NCBI GenBank assembly: GCA_965238125.1
Contig: OZ250179.1
Location: 2,666,001-2,730,000 of the forward strand
DNA from: UBA6623 sp965238125
GTDB taxonomy: Bacteria; Acidobacteriota; Terriglobia; Bryobacterales; UBA6623
DNA: 64,000 bases
Reading direction: 5' to 3'
Positions 8,437-17,163 of the stretch are shown here, in pieces. The position numbers and the translations under genes were made by a program. The first letter of the stretch is position 1, and each line of letters begins with the position of its first letter. The notes beneath the pieces were generated by a model that made no database searches, was not told the DNA's origin, and saw only the letters and a program-made list of their open reading frames with translations.

Positions 8437-10245
8437 ATGTTCGCGCGTTTCTTCTCTCTTCTCACTCTGATGACCGTCGCCGCGACGGTCGCCTTCTCGC
8501 AGCAGATCCCCCGTCCCGAATATCCGCAGCCGCAATTCGAGCGCAAGTTGTGGATGAACTTGAACGGCGAGTGGGAGTTCGAATTCGACGATGACGACGC
8601 CGGATTCGACGCGGGCTGGTACGGAGGCAAGAAGAAATTCTCGCGCAAGATCCTCGTCCCCTTCTGCCCCGAAAGCCCCATGAGCGGGATCGGCGACACG
8701 TCGTTCCATTCGGTCGTTTGGTATCGCCGCACGTTTTCGCTCGGCAACGACTGGAAGGGTAAGAACGTTCTGCTGAACTTCGGGGCCGTTGACTACGAGG
8801 CGTCAGTGTTCGTCAATGGTAGATCGGTCGGCTCGCACATCGGCGGAAGCGTGCCGTTTTCTTTCGACATCACTTCCTATCTGGCCAAGGGCGACAACAC
8901 GATCGTGCTGCGCGCGAAGGACTACCCCACCGATCGTTACCTGCCGCGCGGCAAGCAATATTGGGAACCGAAATCACGCAGCATTTTCTACCGCCGCACC
9001 ACCGGCATTTGGCAGACGGTTTGGCTGGAAGGCGCAGGCTCGAGTTATCTGAAGAAAGTCCGTATCGATACCGAGCTCAACGGCACGGTCAAATTCTCGG
9101 CGCGCGTCGTACGGCCCGGCGAAGGCCTGGAGTTAACCGCGAAGGTGTCGGGCGAGGGGAAGACCGTTGCCTCGGCCACGGTCTCGGCCGCGCAAGTGCG
9201 CACCGGCGCGGCGGTGGTCGTGCCCGACCCCAAGCACTGGCGCCTGGGCGAGCCCAACCTCTATGACGTAACGTTCACGTTGCACCGGGGCGACGAAGTG
9301 CTCGACGAAGTGCATTCCTATTTCGGCATTCGCACCGTGACGGTCGAGAGCGGACGCGTTTTCATCAACGGCCGACCGATCTATCTGAAGCTCATCCTCG
9401 ACCAAGGCTATTGGCCCGAAAGCATTCTGACGCCGCCCACCGACGAAGCCCTCAAGTTCGACATCGAAGCCACCATGGAGATGGGCTTCAACGGGGCGCG
9501 CAAGCACCAGAAGCTCGAAGATCCCCGCTGGCTCTATTGGGCCGACAAGCTGGGCTTTCTGGTCTCCGACGAAGCAGCCAACGCATATCTCTACGACGAG
9601 GAATACGTCCGCGACTTCACCAATGAGTGGATCGAGACCGTCGAGCGCGATTACAACCACCCCTCGGTCATCATGTGGACGCCCATCAACGAAAGCTGGG
9701 GCGTGCCCGACCTGCGCGACCCCGTGCAGCAGGATCACCTCAAGGCGTTGTACCGGCTAACGAAGTCCATCGACCGCACGCGGCCCGTCATCGACAACGA
9801 CGGCTGGGAGCACACCGACCTGACCGATCTTTTCGCCTTCCACGACTACAGCCGCACCGGCGAGTTGCTCTACGAACGCTACAAGGATCTCGGCAAGCCC
9901 GGCGCCGCGATTCCGCCCGCTCACCGAGCGCTGATGTTGCCCGGCTTTGAGTACAACGGTTCGCCCTTCTACCTGTCGGAATTCGGCGGCATCGCCTATA
10001 TCCCGCCGGGGACGGAAGTGCCCGAGGAATCCTGGGGCTACTCGGGAGTCGAGAAAACCCCCGAAGCCGCGCTGAGCCGGCTGCGCGGGCTCTACGAAGC
10101 CATCGCCAAGATGCCCCTCGTCACCGGCATCTGCTACACCCAGCTCACCGATGTCGAGCAGGAAGTCAATGGTCTTTTGACCTTCGACCGCAAGATGAAA
10201 TTTGATCCGAAGGTCCTGAAAGAAATCAACGACCTGCTGCGGTAG
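8437..10245 (+). CDS. secreted GH2-family glycoside hydrolase
   Basis: A 602-residue enzyme of the beta-galactosidase/beta-glucuronidase/beta-mannosidase clan, exported by the signal peptide FFSLLTLMTVAATVAFSQ. The order is: sugar-binding jelly-roll domain (about 25-190, with WYRRTF and the GAVDYEASVFVNG segment), an immunoglobulin-like domain (about 200-300) and a TIM barrel. The acid/base is E419 in WTPINESWG and the nucleophile is E515 in FYLSEFGG. It ends shortly after the barrel, lacking the C-terminal domains of LacZ. Substrate is not decidable from sequence; the GH51 neighbour suggests plant- or algal-type hemicellulose. Two hairpins lie just after the stop. Confidence 0.92.
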   Translation: MFARFFSLLTLMTVAATVAFSQQIPRPEYPQPQFERKLWMNLNGEWEFEFDDDDAGFDAGWYGGKKKFSRKILVPFCPESPMSGIGDTSFHSVVWYRRTFSLGNDWKGKNVLLNFGAVDYEASVFVNGRSVGSHIGGSVPFSFDITSYLAKGDNTIVLRAKDYPTDRYLPRGKQYWEPKSRSIFYRRTTGIWQTVWLEGAGSSYLKKVRIDTELNGTVKFSARVVRPGEGLELTAKVSGEGKTVASATVSAAQVRTGAAVVVPDPKHWRLGEPNLYDVTFTLHRGDEVLDEVHSYFGIRTVTVESGRVFINGRPIYLKLILDQGYWPESILTPPTDEALKFDIEATMEMGFNGARKHQKLEDPRWLYWADKLGFLVSDEAANAYLYDEEYVRDFTNEWIETVERDYNHPSVIMWTPINESWGVPDLRDPVQQDHLKALYRLTKSIDRTRPVIDNDGWEHTDLTDLFAFHDYSRTGELLYERYKDLGKPGAAIPPAHRALMLPGFEYNGSPFYLSEFGGIAYIPPGTEVPEESWGYSGVEKTPEAALSRLRGLYEAIAKMPLVTGICYTQLTDVEQEVNGLLTFDRKMKFDPKVLKEINDLLR

Positions 10246-10246
10246 C

Positions 10247-10302
10247 GACCGGCACCTCTTGCCGGTCCTTGCCGACAGTTGCGACCGACACTCCTGTCGG
10301 TC
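10247..10302 (+). terminator. two tandem hairpins after the GH2 gene
   Basis: Two perfect 8-bp stems follow the GH2 stop: GACCGGCA/TGCCGGTC at 10247-10267 (5-6 base loop) and GACCGACA/TGTCGGTC at 10283-10302 (4-base loop). No T-run follows either, so they could be transcript-stabilising hairpins or repeated elements rather than intrinsic terminators. A related hairpin is at 15159-15177. Confidence 0.45.
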
Positions 10303-10349
10303 CACGCCCAATGCTCCGGTCGGCTGGTGACCGGCGCGGACGGAAACGG

Positions 10350-10376
10350 CCCAGTGGGGCGGGTCTCCAGGCCTGC
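10350..10376 (+). repeat. 27-bp interspersed repeat
   Basis: The sequence CCCAGTGGGGCGGGTCTCCA and the seven bases after it recur inverted at 20871-20897 with one mismatch. Both copies lie in intergenic DNA. The rest of 10303-10430 shows nothing recognisable. Confidence 0.7.
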
Positions 10377-10430
10377 TCACCTCCGCTTCAAATACACTTT
10401 GAAGCCGCGATCAAGCCCTCCCGGCCCGCG

Positions 10431-10604
10431 CTACTTCGCACTCGAATCCGGTTGGTGGATCCCGAAAACATTCCCTTCCGTATCTCGACAGTACGCTTGA
10501 TGTCCGACGCCGGGAATCGCGAACGGGTCCAAAACAACCTCCCCGCCCTGCCCCTTGATTTTCTCGGCGGTCTCGGCGACCGAAGCCACCTGAATCGTGT
10601 TAAG
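10431..10604 (-). pseudogene. VOC/glyoxalase-family protein, C-terminal fragment
   Basis: Only the last 57 codons remain, ending at the TAG at 10431-10433. They read as the end of a vicinal-oxygen-chelate domain: VAETAEKIKGQGGEVVLDPF, then GHQAYCRDTEGNVFGIHQPD, including the Glu metal-ligand region before NVFGIHQPD. The N-terminal part is gone: the coding frame runs straight into the left end of an IS1380-family element at 10605. The missing half is not found beyond the element, which is followed by an unrelated tadG remnant, so DNA was lost or rearranged. Original substrate unknown. Confidence 0.8.
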
Positions 10605-12272
10605 CCAGGATTTCCATTTTGGCCCTGGCACGGTCACAGGATACACCCCCGCTGCGCCGAATACCACGTCTTTTCGCGCTGAACCCTGCACATCACCTCC
10701 GCGCCGGTAGGCGCCAGGGCTCGTCCGTCCGCTCACAGACGTTGATTGAGCGGACTGAACGGCGCTCCGGCCGACACTGCTCCCTGCGAAACCTTTTTGG
10801 AGCCAAAAACTGTTGATCCTCGCCCGGGCAACGCTACCCACCCGGCACAGGCAGCGCCCAGATCCTATGCAGCATGTCGCCGAACAGCCGCCGGTTCAGA
10901 TGTCCTTCGGCCAACAGCAGCCAATAGTACCGCGCATGCTTGACCAGCCTACCGCCCGTCTTCATCAGCCGCTGTTGCAAGCTCGTCAGCGACCAGCTCT
11001 TGATCCGTTGCGGCAGCCCGAGCCTCCGCCATAGGTTCCCCAGGTTATAGGCCAGCACGCTGAGTTGCAGTCGCACTTCGTTGGCCCGGAACCGATGGCA
11101 TGACAGCCTTGTCCAATGCGTCGCTTGTTTGCCTTCCTTGATCCACTGCTCCGCCGTGCCGCGCTTGTTGTAGAACCGCACCAGCGAGCGGCTCGGCAAG
11201 GCCATGCTCGTGACGATGAAACCGACGCGAGGAAACAACTCACCTTGGTGATGCTCGACCTTCGCAACAACCCGCCGGGACTTCGACCAGCTCGCGGCCT
11301 GATACCGAAAGCTCCTGTAGCGCACCAGGGGCTTTGCGCTCGGCCTGCCCGGCGGACGAAACACGATATCTTCGATCTCCAGCTCCAGGCTCTTGTTGGC
11401 CGGGATGCGAATCACGTAGTCCACGCCGCGCTCCTCCAACGTCTCGTAAATATCCGGCTTGGCGAAGGCGGCATCGGCCCGGAACGTCACCTGTTTGCCC
11501 TCCGCCTGTTGGCGTTCGATTTCCGGCAGCAGCAGCTCGTCCCAGTCCTCGGCGCTGGACACGTTGCCCGGTCGCAACTTTGCCGCCAAGCAATCGCCGT
11601 GCTGGTTGAACAGCAACAGTGGGTGGTAGCAGACCGACTCGAAGTGGCCGTTGTAGGCGCTGCCTTCCTGCCGGCCGTGGACGGGGCTCTCGGTAGAGTC
11701 CATGTCCAGCACGACGCACGCGGAGTCATCACCGGCCTCGGCTTGCGCGATCAACTCGCGGTTCACCGCCATCAGCCCGATCAGATTCTCGTCGCCGGCG
11801 AGCATGGCGGTCTCGAAGCTCTGCAGCCGGGAGGTCAGCGCCGCGCCGCGATCCCAGTTCTTCTTCGAGCCAATCAGCCGAAAGGTTGGATCGGCGGAGA
11901 CACGAACGGCGTCGTTGAGATCCTCGTAGCCCGCCAAGCGGGAGTAGACCGACTGTCGCAGCAGATCGACGAACGGGAACTTCTTGTTCGAGCCTTGCCG
12001 CGAATCCGTCAGATGCTCGTCTATCAGCTTGCCTAGTCCGAGTCGTTCGTCCAGTTCGCGAATGAGAATCAGCCCGCCATCCGAGGTGACTCGCGATCCT
12101 TGGAAATCGACCTTGAGAAATCCATTGAAGGTGAGCTGAAACGGTTTGTTTTCTTTTTCACCCATTGGGTGTTGATCTCCTCAGCGCCTTGAGTGCTTTC
12201 AAGCCCGCATAAATAAAGGCGTCCGAGTCCACCCGATGGTTAGCAGAACCGAAACTAAAGTGGAAATCCGGG
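10605..12272 (-). mobile_element. IS1380-family element, copy A (complete)
   Basis: 1668 bp. The ends are CCAGGATTTCCATTTTGG (left) and, read inward from the right, CCCGGATTTCCACTTTAG: 14 of 18 match. It carries one transposase gene reading leftward with about 230 bp of noncoding DNA behind it. The flanks (TTAAG left, CTTAC right) are not a target duplication, and the genes on either side are unrelated, so copy A has been involved in a rearrangement. Copies B (15484) and the outer element at 53135 are almost identical. Confidence 0.93.
10834..12165 (-). CDS. IS1380-family transposase, copy A
   Basis: An intact 443-residue DDE transposase. The acidic residues fall in VVLDMDSTESPVHG, FRADAAFAKPDIYE and EQWIKEGKQATHW, which match the D-D-E positions of the IS1380 group. 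It opens MGEKENKPFQLTFNGF, with the ATG at 12165. Compared with copy B and the outer copy near 56 kb it differs by one substitution (DIVFRPPG versus DILFRPPG). Because the reading frame is whole and the ends are present, this copy could be active and could supply transposase to the broken copies. Confidence 0.95.
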   Translation of the reverse strand: MGEKENKPFQLTFNGFLKVDFQGSRVTSDGGLILIRELDERLGLGKLIDEHLTDSRQGSNKKFPFVDLLRQSVYSRLAGYEDLNDAVRVSADPTFRLIGSKKNWDRGAALTSRLQSFETAMLAGDENLIGLMAVNRELIAQAEAGDDSACVVLDMDSTESPVHGRQEGSAYNGHFESVCYHPLLLFNQHGDCLAAKLRPGNVSSAEDWDELLLPEIERQQAEGKQVTFRADAAFAKPDIYETLEERGVDYVIRIPANKSLELEIEDIVFRPPGRPSAKPLVRYRSFRYQAASWSKSRRVVAKVEHHQGELFPRVGFIVTSMALPSRSLVRFYNKRGTAEQWIKEGKQATHWTRLSCHRFRANEVRLQLSVLAYNLGNLWRRLGLPQRIKSWSLTSLQQRLMKTGGRLVKHARYYWLLLAEGHLNRRLFGDMLHRIWALPVPGG

Positions 12273-12672
12273 CTTACTTCACGGAAAACACTACGGATTT
12301 GGATGGCGACTGGAACTTCCTCACAATCAACGGGAATGCTGACGTAAAATTCGTTGCGCCATACTCGGGACAAACCGACGGGCTTCCCAGCGGCATCGAA
12401 TCGGAATACGAGGGCTGGCTGTTTTGGGAAGACGCGGCCGCGCCGGATAACAAGCCGGGGCACCGTATCGTAGGGACCTCCGACTCTCTATTCGTCGGCG
12501 TCATCTACTTCCCGACTCGCGACCTTTTTTGGGGCGGCGAGAGTACAACGGCGGACTGGGTGATGATCGCCGTTGACAACCTTACGATTTCCGGTACCGC
12601 GGCTATTCCCACCGGTGGATTTAACAGCGCCCGGTTCCGAACCCGATCAAGACCGTCACCTTATTGGAGTAG
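12273..12672 (+). pseudogene. tadG-like pilus protein, C-terminal fragment with frameshift
   Basis: The fragment starts abruptly at the IS1380 end and continues as the last 130 residues of a TadG-like protein: NADVKFVAP, then EGWLFWEDAAAPDNKPGHRI, matching the NADVKLYAP and EGLLFWEDSSAPDKQPGH segments of the intact paralogue at 24526-25953. Near 12629-12632 one C appears to be missing from a run (GCGCCCGG). Adding it restores the ending FNSAPVPNPIKTVTLLE followed by TAG at 12670-12672, which parallels the paralogue's ending in APTLLE and stop. Without it, translation runs into the next gene. The N-terminal two thirds are absent from the window. Confidence 0.87.
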
Positions 12673-12703
12673 CAAGCAAGGTGGAGTAGCAAGGAGAAGA
12701 AAC

Positions 12704-13153
12704 GTGCGAACTTTTCACAGAAAAGGGTCGGTTACCGTGGAACTGGCTCTCACGGCGCCGTTGCTGATGCTGATGATGGTGGGGGCGACGGACTTTGCTC
12801 GCGTTTTCTACCATGCCGTCGAGGTCGTCAACGCGTCCGGCACGGGCGCTTTCTTTGGATCGGGCAGCATTGTGCGCTCCGGCGTTTTCGGCAAGATCGA
12901 TCAACTGGCCCAGAACGACGCCGCCGACCTCGAGAACGTGATCGTGACTCCTACTTTCTATTGCGATTGCCCAGGGAATACCCAGGGCCCTGTCAACAAG
13001 GTTGATTGCAACAACGACACCTGTGGCTCTTATGGAATGCCGCGGCCATTTTCCCAGGTCACCGTCGAGCAAACCTTCAACCCGATTTTTCCGTGGCCGG
13101 GGGTGCCGAACCCGATTCGAGTCAGCCGAACTTCGTTTTTCCGTGTGCAATAA
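12704..13153 (+). CDS. TadE-like pseudopilin (first of pair)
   Basis: A 149-residue TadE-family protein of the Flp/Tad pilus system, with one N-terminal membrane helix (VELALTAPLLMLMMVGATDFARVFYH). Start: GTG at 12704, 4 bases after AAGGAGAAG, corresponding exactly to the ATG of the paralogue at 26007. Downstream it has a cysteine-rich stretch (YCDCPGN, NDTCGSYG) and ends FPWPGVPNPIRVSRTSFFRVQ. About two thirds of residues agree with the 26007 paralogue. This gene appears intact, but its operon partners on both sides are broken, so it is probably not functional as part of a pilus. Confidence 0.88.
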   Translation: MRTFHRKGSVTVELALTAPLLMLMMVGATDFARVFYHAVEVVNASGTGAFFGSGSIVRSGVFGKIDQLAQNDAADLENVIVTPTFYCDCPGNTQGPVNKVDCNNDTCGSYGMPRPFSQVTVEQTFNPIFPWPGVPNPIRVSRTSFFRVQ

Positions 13154-13475
13154 GGGGCTGAGGACATCATGAAGCTGAACTATGCACCCGTGCCGATGAT
13201 CCGGTCGAGTCGGAAACGTGCGAGGCGCCGCGGGGCAACGATCGTCGAGTTCGCCTTCACGTTCATGCTCTTTCTCCTGATCGTTTTGGCGCTGATGGAG
13301 ATCGGCCGAGGCATCTGGACCTACACGACCCTGTCACATGCCGCTCGCCAAACCGCCCGCTTCGCCCAGATCAGCGGAACCATAACCGGCGTGACAACGA
13401 CGACACAGCTTGAGGCCGTAGCGGCACGCTGGGCTCACGGCCTCAATCCCGCCGACCTCACCCTCTATGCCACAT

Positions 13476-14892
13476 CACTCTTGTCCAAATTAGCCTTTTG
13501 AGCGTGTAAGCCGGGGAGGCGGAACCTTTGTTAGGTTTGGGATTGGGTTCAGGCCCATGAACCAATCCGTCCTGGGAGGTCCCGCCATGAGTCAAGTATG
13601 CAGTATTTTCTCTCAACTGTTAAAGCTGTTCCCGCGTGCGGAGTTTGAACAGGCCGTCCGCCAGCATCGCGGGGAGCGCCACGCCCGCGGCTTCACCTGC
13701 TGGGGACAGTTCGTCGCCATGCTGTTTTGCCAGCTCGGCCGTGCCCAGTCGCTGCGCGAGATCTGCGGCGGCCTGGCGGCCAGCCAAGGCAAGCTGCGGC
13801 ATCTGGGCTTGTCCGCCGCTCCGCCGCGCTCGACGCTGGCCTACGCCAACCGGCAACGCCCCTGGCAGATCTACGAAACCGTCTTTCAGCAGCTGCTGGC
13901 GAAGTGCCGCGGCGCGGCGCCGGGCCACAAGTTCCGTTTCAAAAACAAGCTGCTGAGTCTGGACGCCAGCGTCATCGACCTGTGCGCCTCGCTGTTCGAT
14001 TGGGCCCAGTTCCGGCGCACCAAAGGCGCCGTCAAGCTGCATCTGGTGCTCGACCACGACGGCTATTTGCCCAGCTTCTGCGTCGTCACCGACGGCAAGA
14101 CGCCCGACCTGGCGCCGGCCCGCCAGATGTTGTTCGACCCCGGCACGATCGTGGTCTTCGACCGCGGTTACAACGACTACGACTGGTTCGCCGAGCTGAG
14201 CGAGCGGGGCGTTTTCTTTGTCACGCGATTGAAGCGCGGGGCCGACTACGAGGTTCTCGAACAGCGCCCGTTGCCGCGCCGCCCCGCAGGCGTGCGCCGC
14301 GACGAAGTGATCTTCTTTCCCTCGCTGGCCGCCAGCGGCTCCGAGGTGGTGTTCCGCCGCATCGAATATTACGACGCCGAGCAGCAGCGTACGCTGGTGT
14401 TTTTGACCAATCACCTGGAGCTGGCGGCTGCGACGATCGCCGCCATTTATCAAGACCGCTGGCAGATCGAGCTGTTTTTCAAGGCCCTCAAGCAGAACCT
14501 GCGAGTGAAGACCTTCGTGGGCACCTCGGCGAACGCGCTGAAGATCCAGATCTGGACGGCGCTGATCGCGATTTTGCTGCTGCGTTACCTCAAGCTGCGG
14601 GCGCGCTGGGGCTGGAGCTTGTCCAATCTGGTCGCTTTGTTGCGGCAGCAGTTGTTTGTGCACCGCGAATTGTTCGCCTGGCTGGACGAACCGTTCCACC
14701 CGCCGCCGGGCAGCGAACCCGAGCCGCCGCGGCAATTATTACTGACGGGAATGGAGGCCTAATTGGGACAGCAGCATGATTTCTATCTTGTCCAAAGCGG
14801 CAACCTGGTCCCCAGAGCAGCCCTTTGGCGAGGCTTTCTCGCGTGTTTTCAGCAGCCGTCTCTGCTCCGCCCAGCTAATTTGGACAGCAGTG
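13476..14892 (+). mobile_element. IS4-family insertion sequence (complete)
   Basis: 1417 bp with 18-bp terminal inverted repeats CACTCTTGTCCAAATTAG (left) and CACTGCTGTCCAAATTAG (right, read inward), 16 of 18 identical. It is flanked by a perfect 9-bp target duplication ATGCCACAT at 13467-13475 and 14893-14901. It carries one transposase. This is the only copy in the window. Confidence 0.95.
13587..14762 (+). CDS. IS4-family transposase
   Basis: A 391-residue DDE transposase starting at the ATG at 13587, preceded by GGGAGG (an ATG 30 bases upstream has no such site). The N-terminal 75 residues (FSQLLKLFPRAEFEQAV) resemble the DUF4372 domain found before IS4-type catalytic cores. Catalytic motifs: LSLDASVIDL, IVVFDRGYNDYDWF and the YREK-like YQDRWQIELFFKALKQ. 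The frame is intact. Confidence 0.95.
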   Translation: MSQVCSIFSQLLKLFPRAEFEQAVRQHRGERHARGFTCWGQFVAMLFCQLGRAQSLREICGGLAASQGKLRHLGLSAAPPRSTLAYANRQRPWQIYETVFQQLLAKCRGAAPGHKFRFKNKLLSLDASVIDLCASLFDWAQFRRTKGAVKLHLVLDHDGYLPSFCVVTDGKTPDLAPARQMLFDPGTIVVFDRGYNDYDWFAELSERGVFFVTRLKRGADYEVLEQRPLPRRPAGVRRDEVIFFPSLAASGSEVVFRRIEYYDAEQQRTLVFLTNHLELAAATIAAIYQDRWQIELFFKALKQNLRVKTFVGTSANALKIQIWTALIAILLLRYLKLRARWGWSLSNLVALLRQQLFVHRELFAWLDEPFHPPPGSEPEPPRQLLLTGMEA

Positions 14893-15068
14893 ATGCCACA
14901 TGGAACCCCGGTGAGGCGGACGAGACAACCAACCCCGCGCTGGCTGAGCGAGATGACATTGTCCAAATCAATCTCGTCTACAACTTTCGATTGATCTCCT
15001 CGCCGATCGTCCTGACGGGCAGCACGGTCACCATGGGCAGCACGAGCCGCATGATCGTGGCCAATTAG

Positions 15069-15483
15069 CTGCGCTCCCTGAAGCCGCTTGTCGCGGGTGG
15101 CCCCTCGGTCCCTGAATCTTTGGAGGATCGGTGCGTAGGGTGTCGAAACCTTGCCCGTGACCGGCTGAGCGCCGGTCGTCCCGTCGACAAGAGCCGGTGC
15201 AAGTGCCGGTCGCTACCAGGGCGTCTATGAGAAAACGACTAAGGTGAGTGGCACGCCGACGGCGGCGATGGCTGTGCCCAACAGGGTGGGGCCGAGATCG
15301 GGAGCTGTTCCCGATCTCCCACCCCATTTCTTGTTGGTCGTTCGTCGTTCTTGCGCTGTTCTCCTCTGACTGTTCGCCGGCGGCCCTGCGTCCGGGGACC
15401 CGCGCTCAGGATAACGGCGCTGTCAACCCGTCTGTTCCCTGAGGGAGGTTCGTGCTGTCCGGTTCTCGCGTGAAGATTCTTTA
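15069..15483. other. intergenic region before IS1380 copy B
   Basis: 415 bases with no convincing gene. It holds a GACCGGC/GCCGGTC hairpin at 15159-15177, of the same kind as those after the GH2 gene, followed by a related imperfect hairpin ending in GTGCCGGTCGCTACC. Confidence 0.6.
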
Positions 15484-17163
15484 CCCGGATTTCCACTTTA
15501 GTTTCGGTTCTGCTAACCATCGGGTGGACTCGGACGCCTTTATTTATGCGGGCTTGAAAGCACTCAAGGCGCTGAGGAGATCAACACCCAATGGGTGAAA
15601 AAGAAAACAAACCGTTTCAGCTCACCTTCAATGGATTTCTCAAGGTCGATTTCCAAGGATCGCGAGTCACCTCGGATGGCGGGCTGATTCTCATTCGCGA
15701 ACTGGACGAACGACTCGGACTAGGCAAGCTGATAGACGAGCATCTGACGGATTCGCGGCAAGGCTCGAACAAGAAGTTCCCGTTCGTCGATCTGCTGCGA
15801 CAGTCGGTCTACTCCCGCTTGGCGGGCTACGAGGATCTCAACGACGCCGTTCGTGTCTCCGCGTTCGTGTCTCCGCCGATCCAACCTTTCGGCTGATTGG
15901 CTCGAAGAAGAACTGGGATCGCGGCGCGGCGCTGACCTCCCGGCTGCAGAGCTTCGAGACCGCCATGCTCGCCGGCGACGAGAATCTGATCGGGCTGATG
16001 GCGGTGAACCGCGAGTTGATCGCGCAAGCCGAGGCCGGTGATGACTCCGAGTGCGTCGTGCTGGACATGGACTCTACCGAGAGCCCCGTCCACGGCCGGC
16101 AGGAAGGCAGCGCCTACAACGGCCACTTCGAGTCGGTCTGCTACCACCCACTGTTGCTGTTCAACCAGCACGGCGATTGCTTGGCGGCAAAGTTGCGACC
16201 GGGCAACGTGTCCAGCGCCGAGGACTGGGACGAGCTGCTGCTGCCGGAAATCGAACGCCAACAGGCGGAGGGCAAACAGGTGACGTTCCGGGCCGATGCC
16301 GCCTTCGCCAAGCCGGATATTTACGAGACGTTGGAGGAGCGCGGCGTGGACTACGTGATTCGCATCCCGGCCAACAAGAGCCTGGAGCTGGAGATCGAAG
16401 ATATCCTGTTTCGTCCGCCGGGCAGGCCGAGCGCAAAGCCCCTGGTGCGCTACAGGAGCTTTCGGTATCAGGCCGCGAGCTGGTCGAAGTCCCGGCGGGT
16501 TGTTGCGAAGGTCGAGCATCACCAAGGTGAGTTGTTTCCTCGCGTCGGTTTCATCGTCACGAGCATGGCCTTGCCGAGCCGCTCGCTGGTGCGGTTCTAC
16601 AACAAGCGCGGCACGGCGGAGCAGTGGATCAAGGAAGGCAAACAAGCGACGCATTGGACAAGGCTGTCATGCCATCGGTTCCGGGCCAACGAAGTGCGAC
16701 TGCAACTCAGCGTGCTGGCCTATAACCTGGGGAACCTATGGCGGAGGCTCGGGCTGCCGCAACGGATCAAGAGCTGGTCGCTGACGAGCTTGCAACAGCG
16801 GCTGATGAAGACGGGCGGTAGGCTGGTCAAGCATGCGCGGTACTATTGGCTGCTGTTGGCCGAAGGACATCTGAACCGGCGGCTGTTCGGCGACATGCTG
16901 CATAGGATCTGGGCGCTGCCTGTGCCGGGTGGGTAGCGTTGCCCGGGCGAGGATCAACAGTTTTTGGCTCCAAAAAGGTTTCGCAGGGAGCAGTGTCGGC
17001 CGGAGCGCCGTTCAGTCCGCTCAATCAACGTCTGTGAGCGGACGGACGAGCCCTGGCGCCTACCGGCGGAGGTGATGTGCAGGGTTCAGCGCGAAAAGAC
17101 GTGGTATTCGGCGCAGCGGGGGTGTATCCTGTGACCGTGCCAGGGCCAAAATGGAAATCCTGG
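15484..17163 (+). mobile_element. IS1380-family element, copy B (transposase broken)
   Basis: 1680 bp, inverted relative to copy A. Its length equals copy A plus a 14-bp internal duplication minus a GC dinucleotide near the 3' end. Ends are CCCGGATTTCCACTTTAG and, at the right, the complement of CCAGGATTTCC. Flanks TTTA (left) and ATGGA (right) are not a target duplication. The right end cuts a metalloprotease gene. Confidence 0.93.
15591..16936 (+). pseudogene. IS1380 transposase, copy B, frameshifted
   Basis: The first 93 codons match copy A, then a tandem duplication of the 14 bases GTTCGTGTCTCCGC (at about 15848-15875) shifts the frame and stops it at 15896. From about 15884 the original sequence resumes and stays open in the other frame to the normal stop at 16936. 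Nothing else differs materially from copy A, so the inactivation is recent. Confidence 0.93.

Larger units (their letters stand above)
13169..15068 (+). pseudogene. tadE-like gene split by an IS4-family element
   Basis: The 5' part (13169-13475) encodes GATIVEFAFTFMLFLLIVLA, a TadE transmembrane segment like that of the gene at 26487. The 3' part (14902-15068) encodes the ending ISSPIVLTGSTVTMGSTSRM plus IVAN. Removing the inserted element and one copy of the 9-bp duplication joins the frame as LTLYATWNPGEADETTNPAL, which aligns with SVSVVWNPDSG of the intact paralogue. The restored protein is about 158 residues, close to the paralogue's 156. Insertion therefore hit a previously intact gene, and no further decay is visible in it. 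Confidence 0.93.

Noticed and set aside
12236..13153. A single 305-residue protein fusing TadG end and TadE
   Set aside because: The N-terminus lies in the IS1380 end, and a one-base correction separates the two genes as in the intact paralogous cluster.
14763..14900. A start codon and 45-residue N-terminus for the tadE 3' part
   Set aside because: This stretch belongs to the IS4 element; the 3' part is only the tail of the split gene.
10605..17163. Composite transposon with IS1380 A and B as arms
   Set aside because: The outer flanks TTAAG and ATGGA are not a duplication, so transposition as a unit to this site is not supported.
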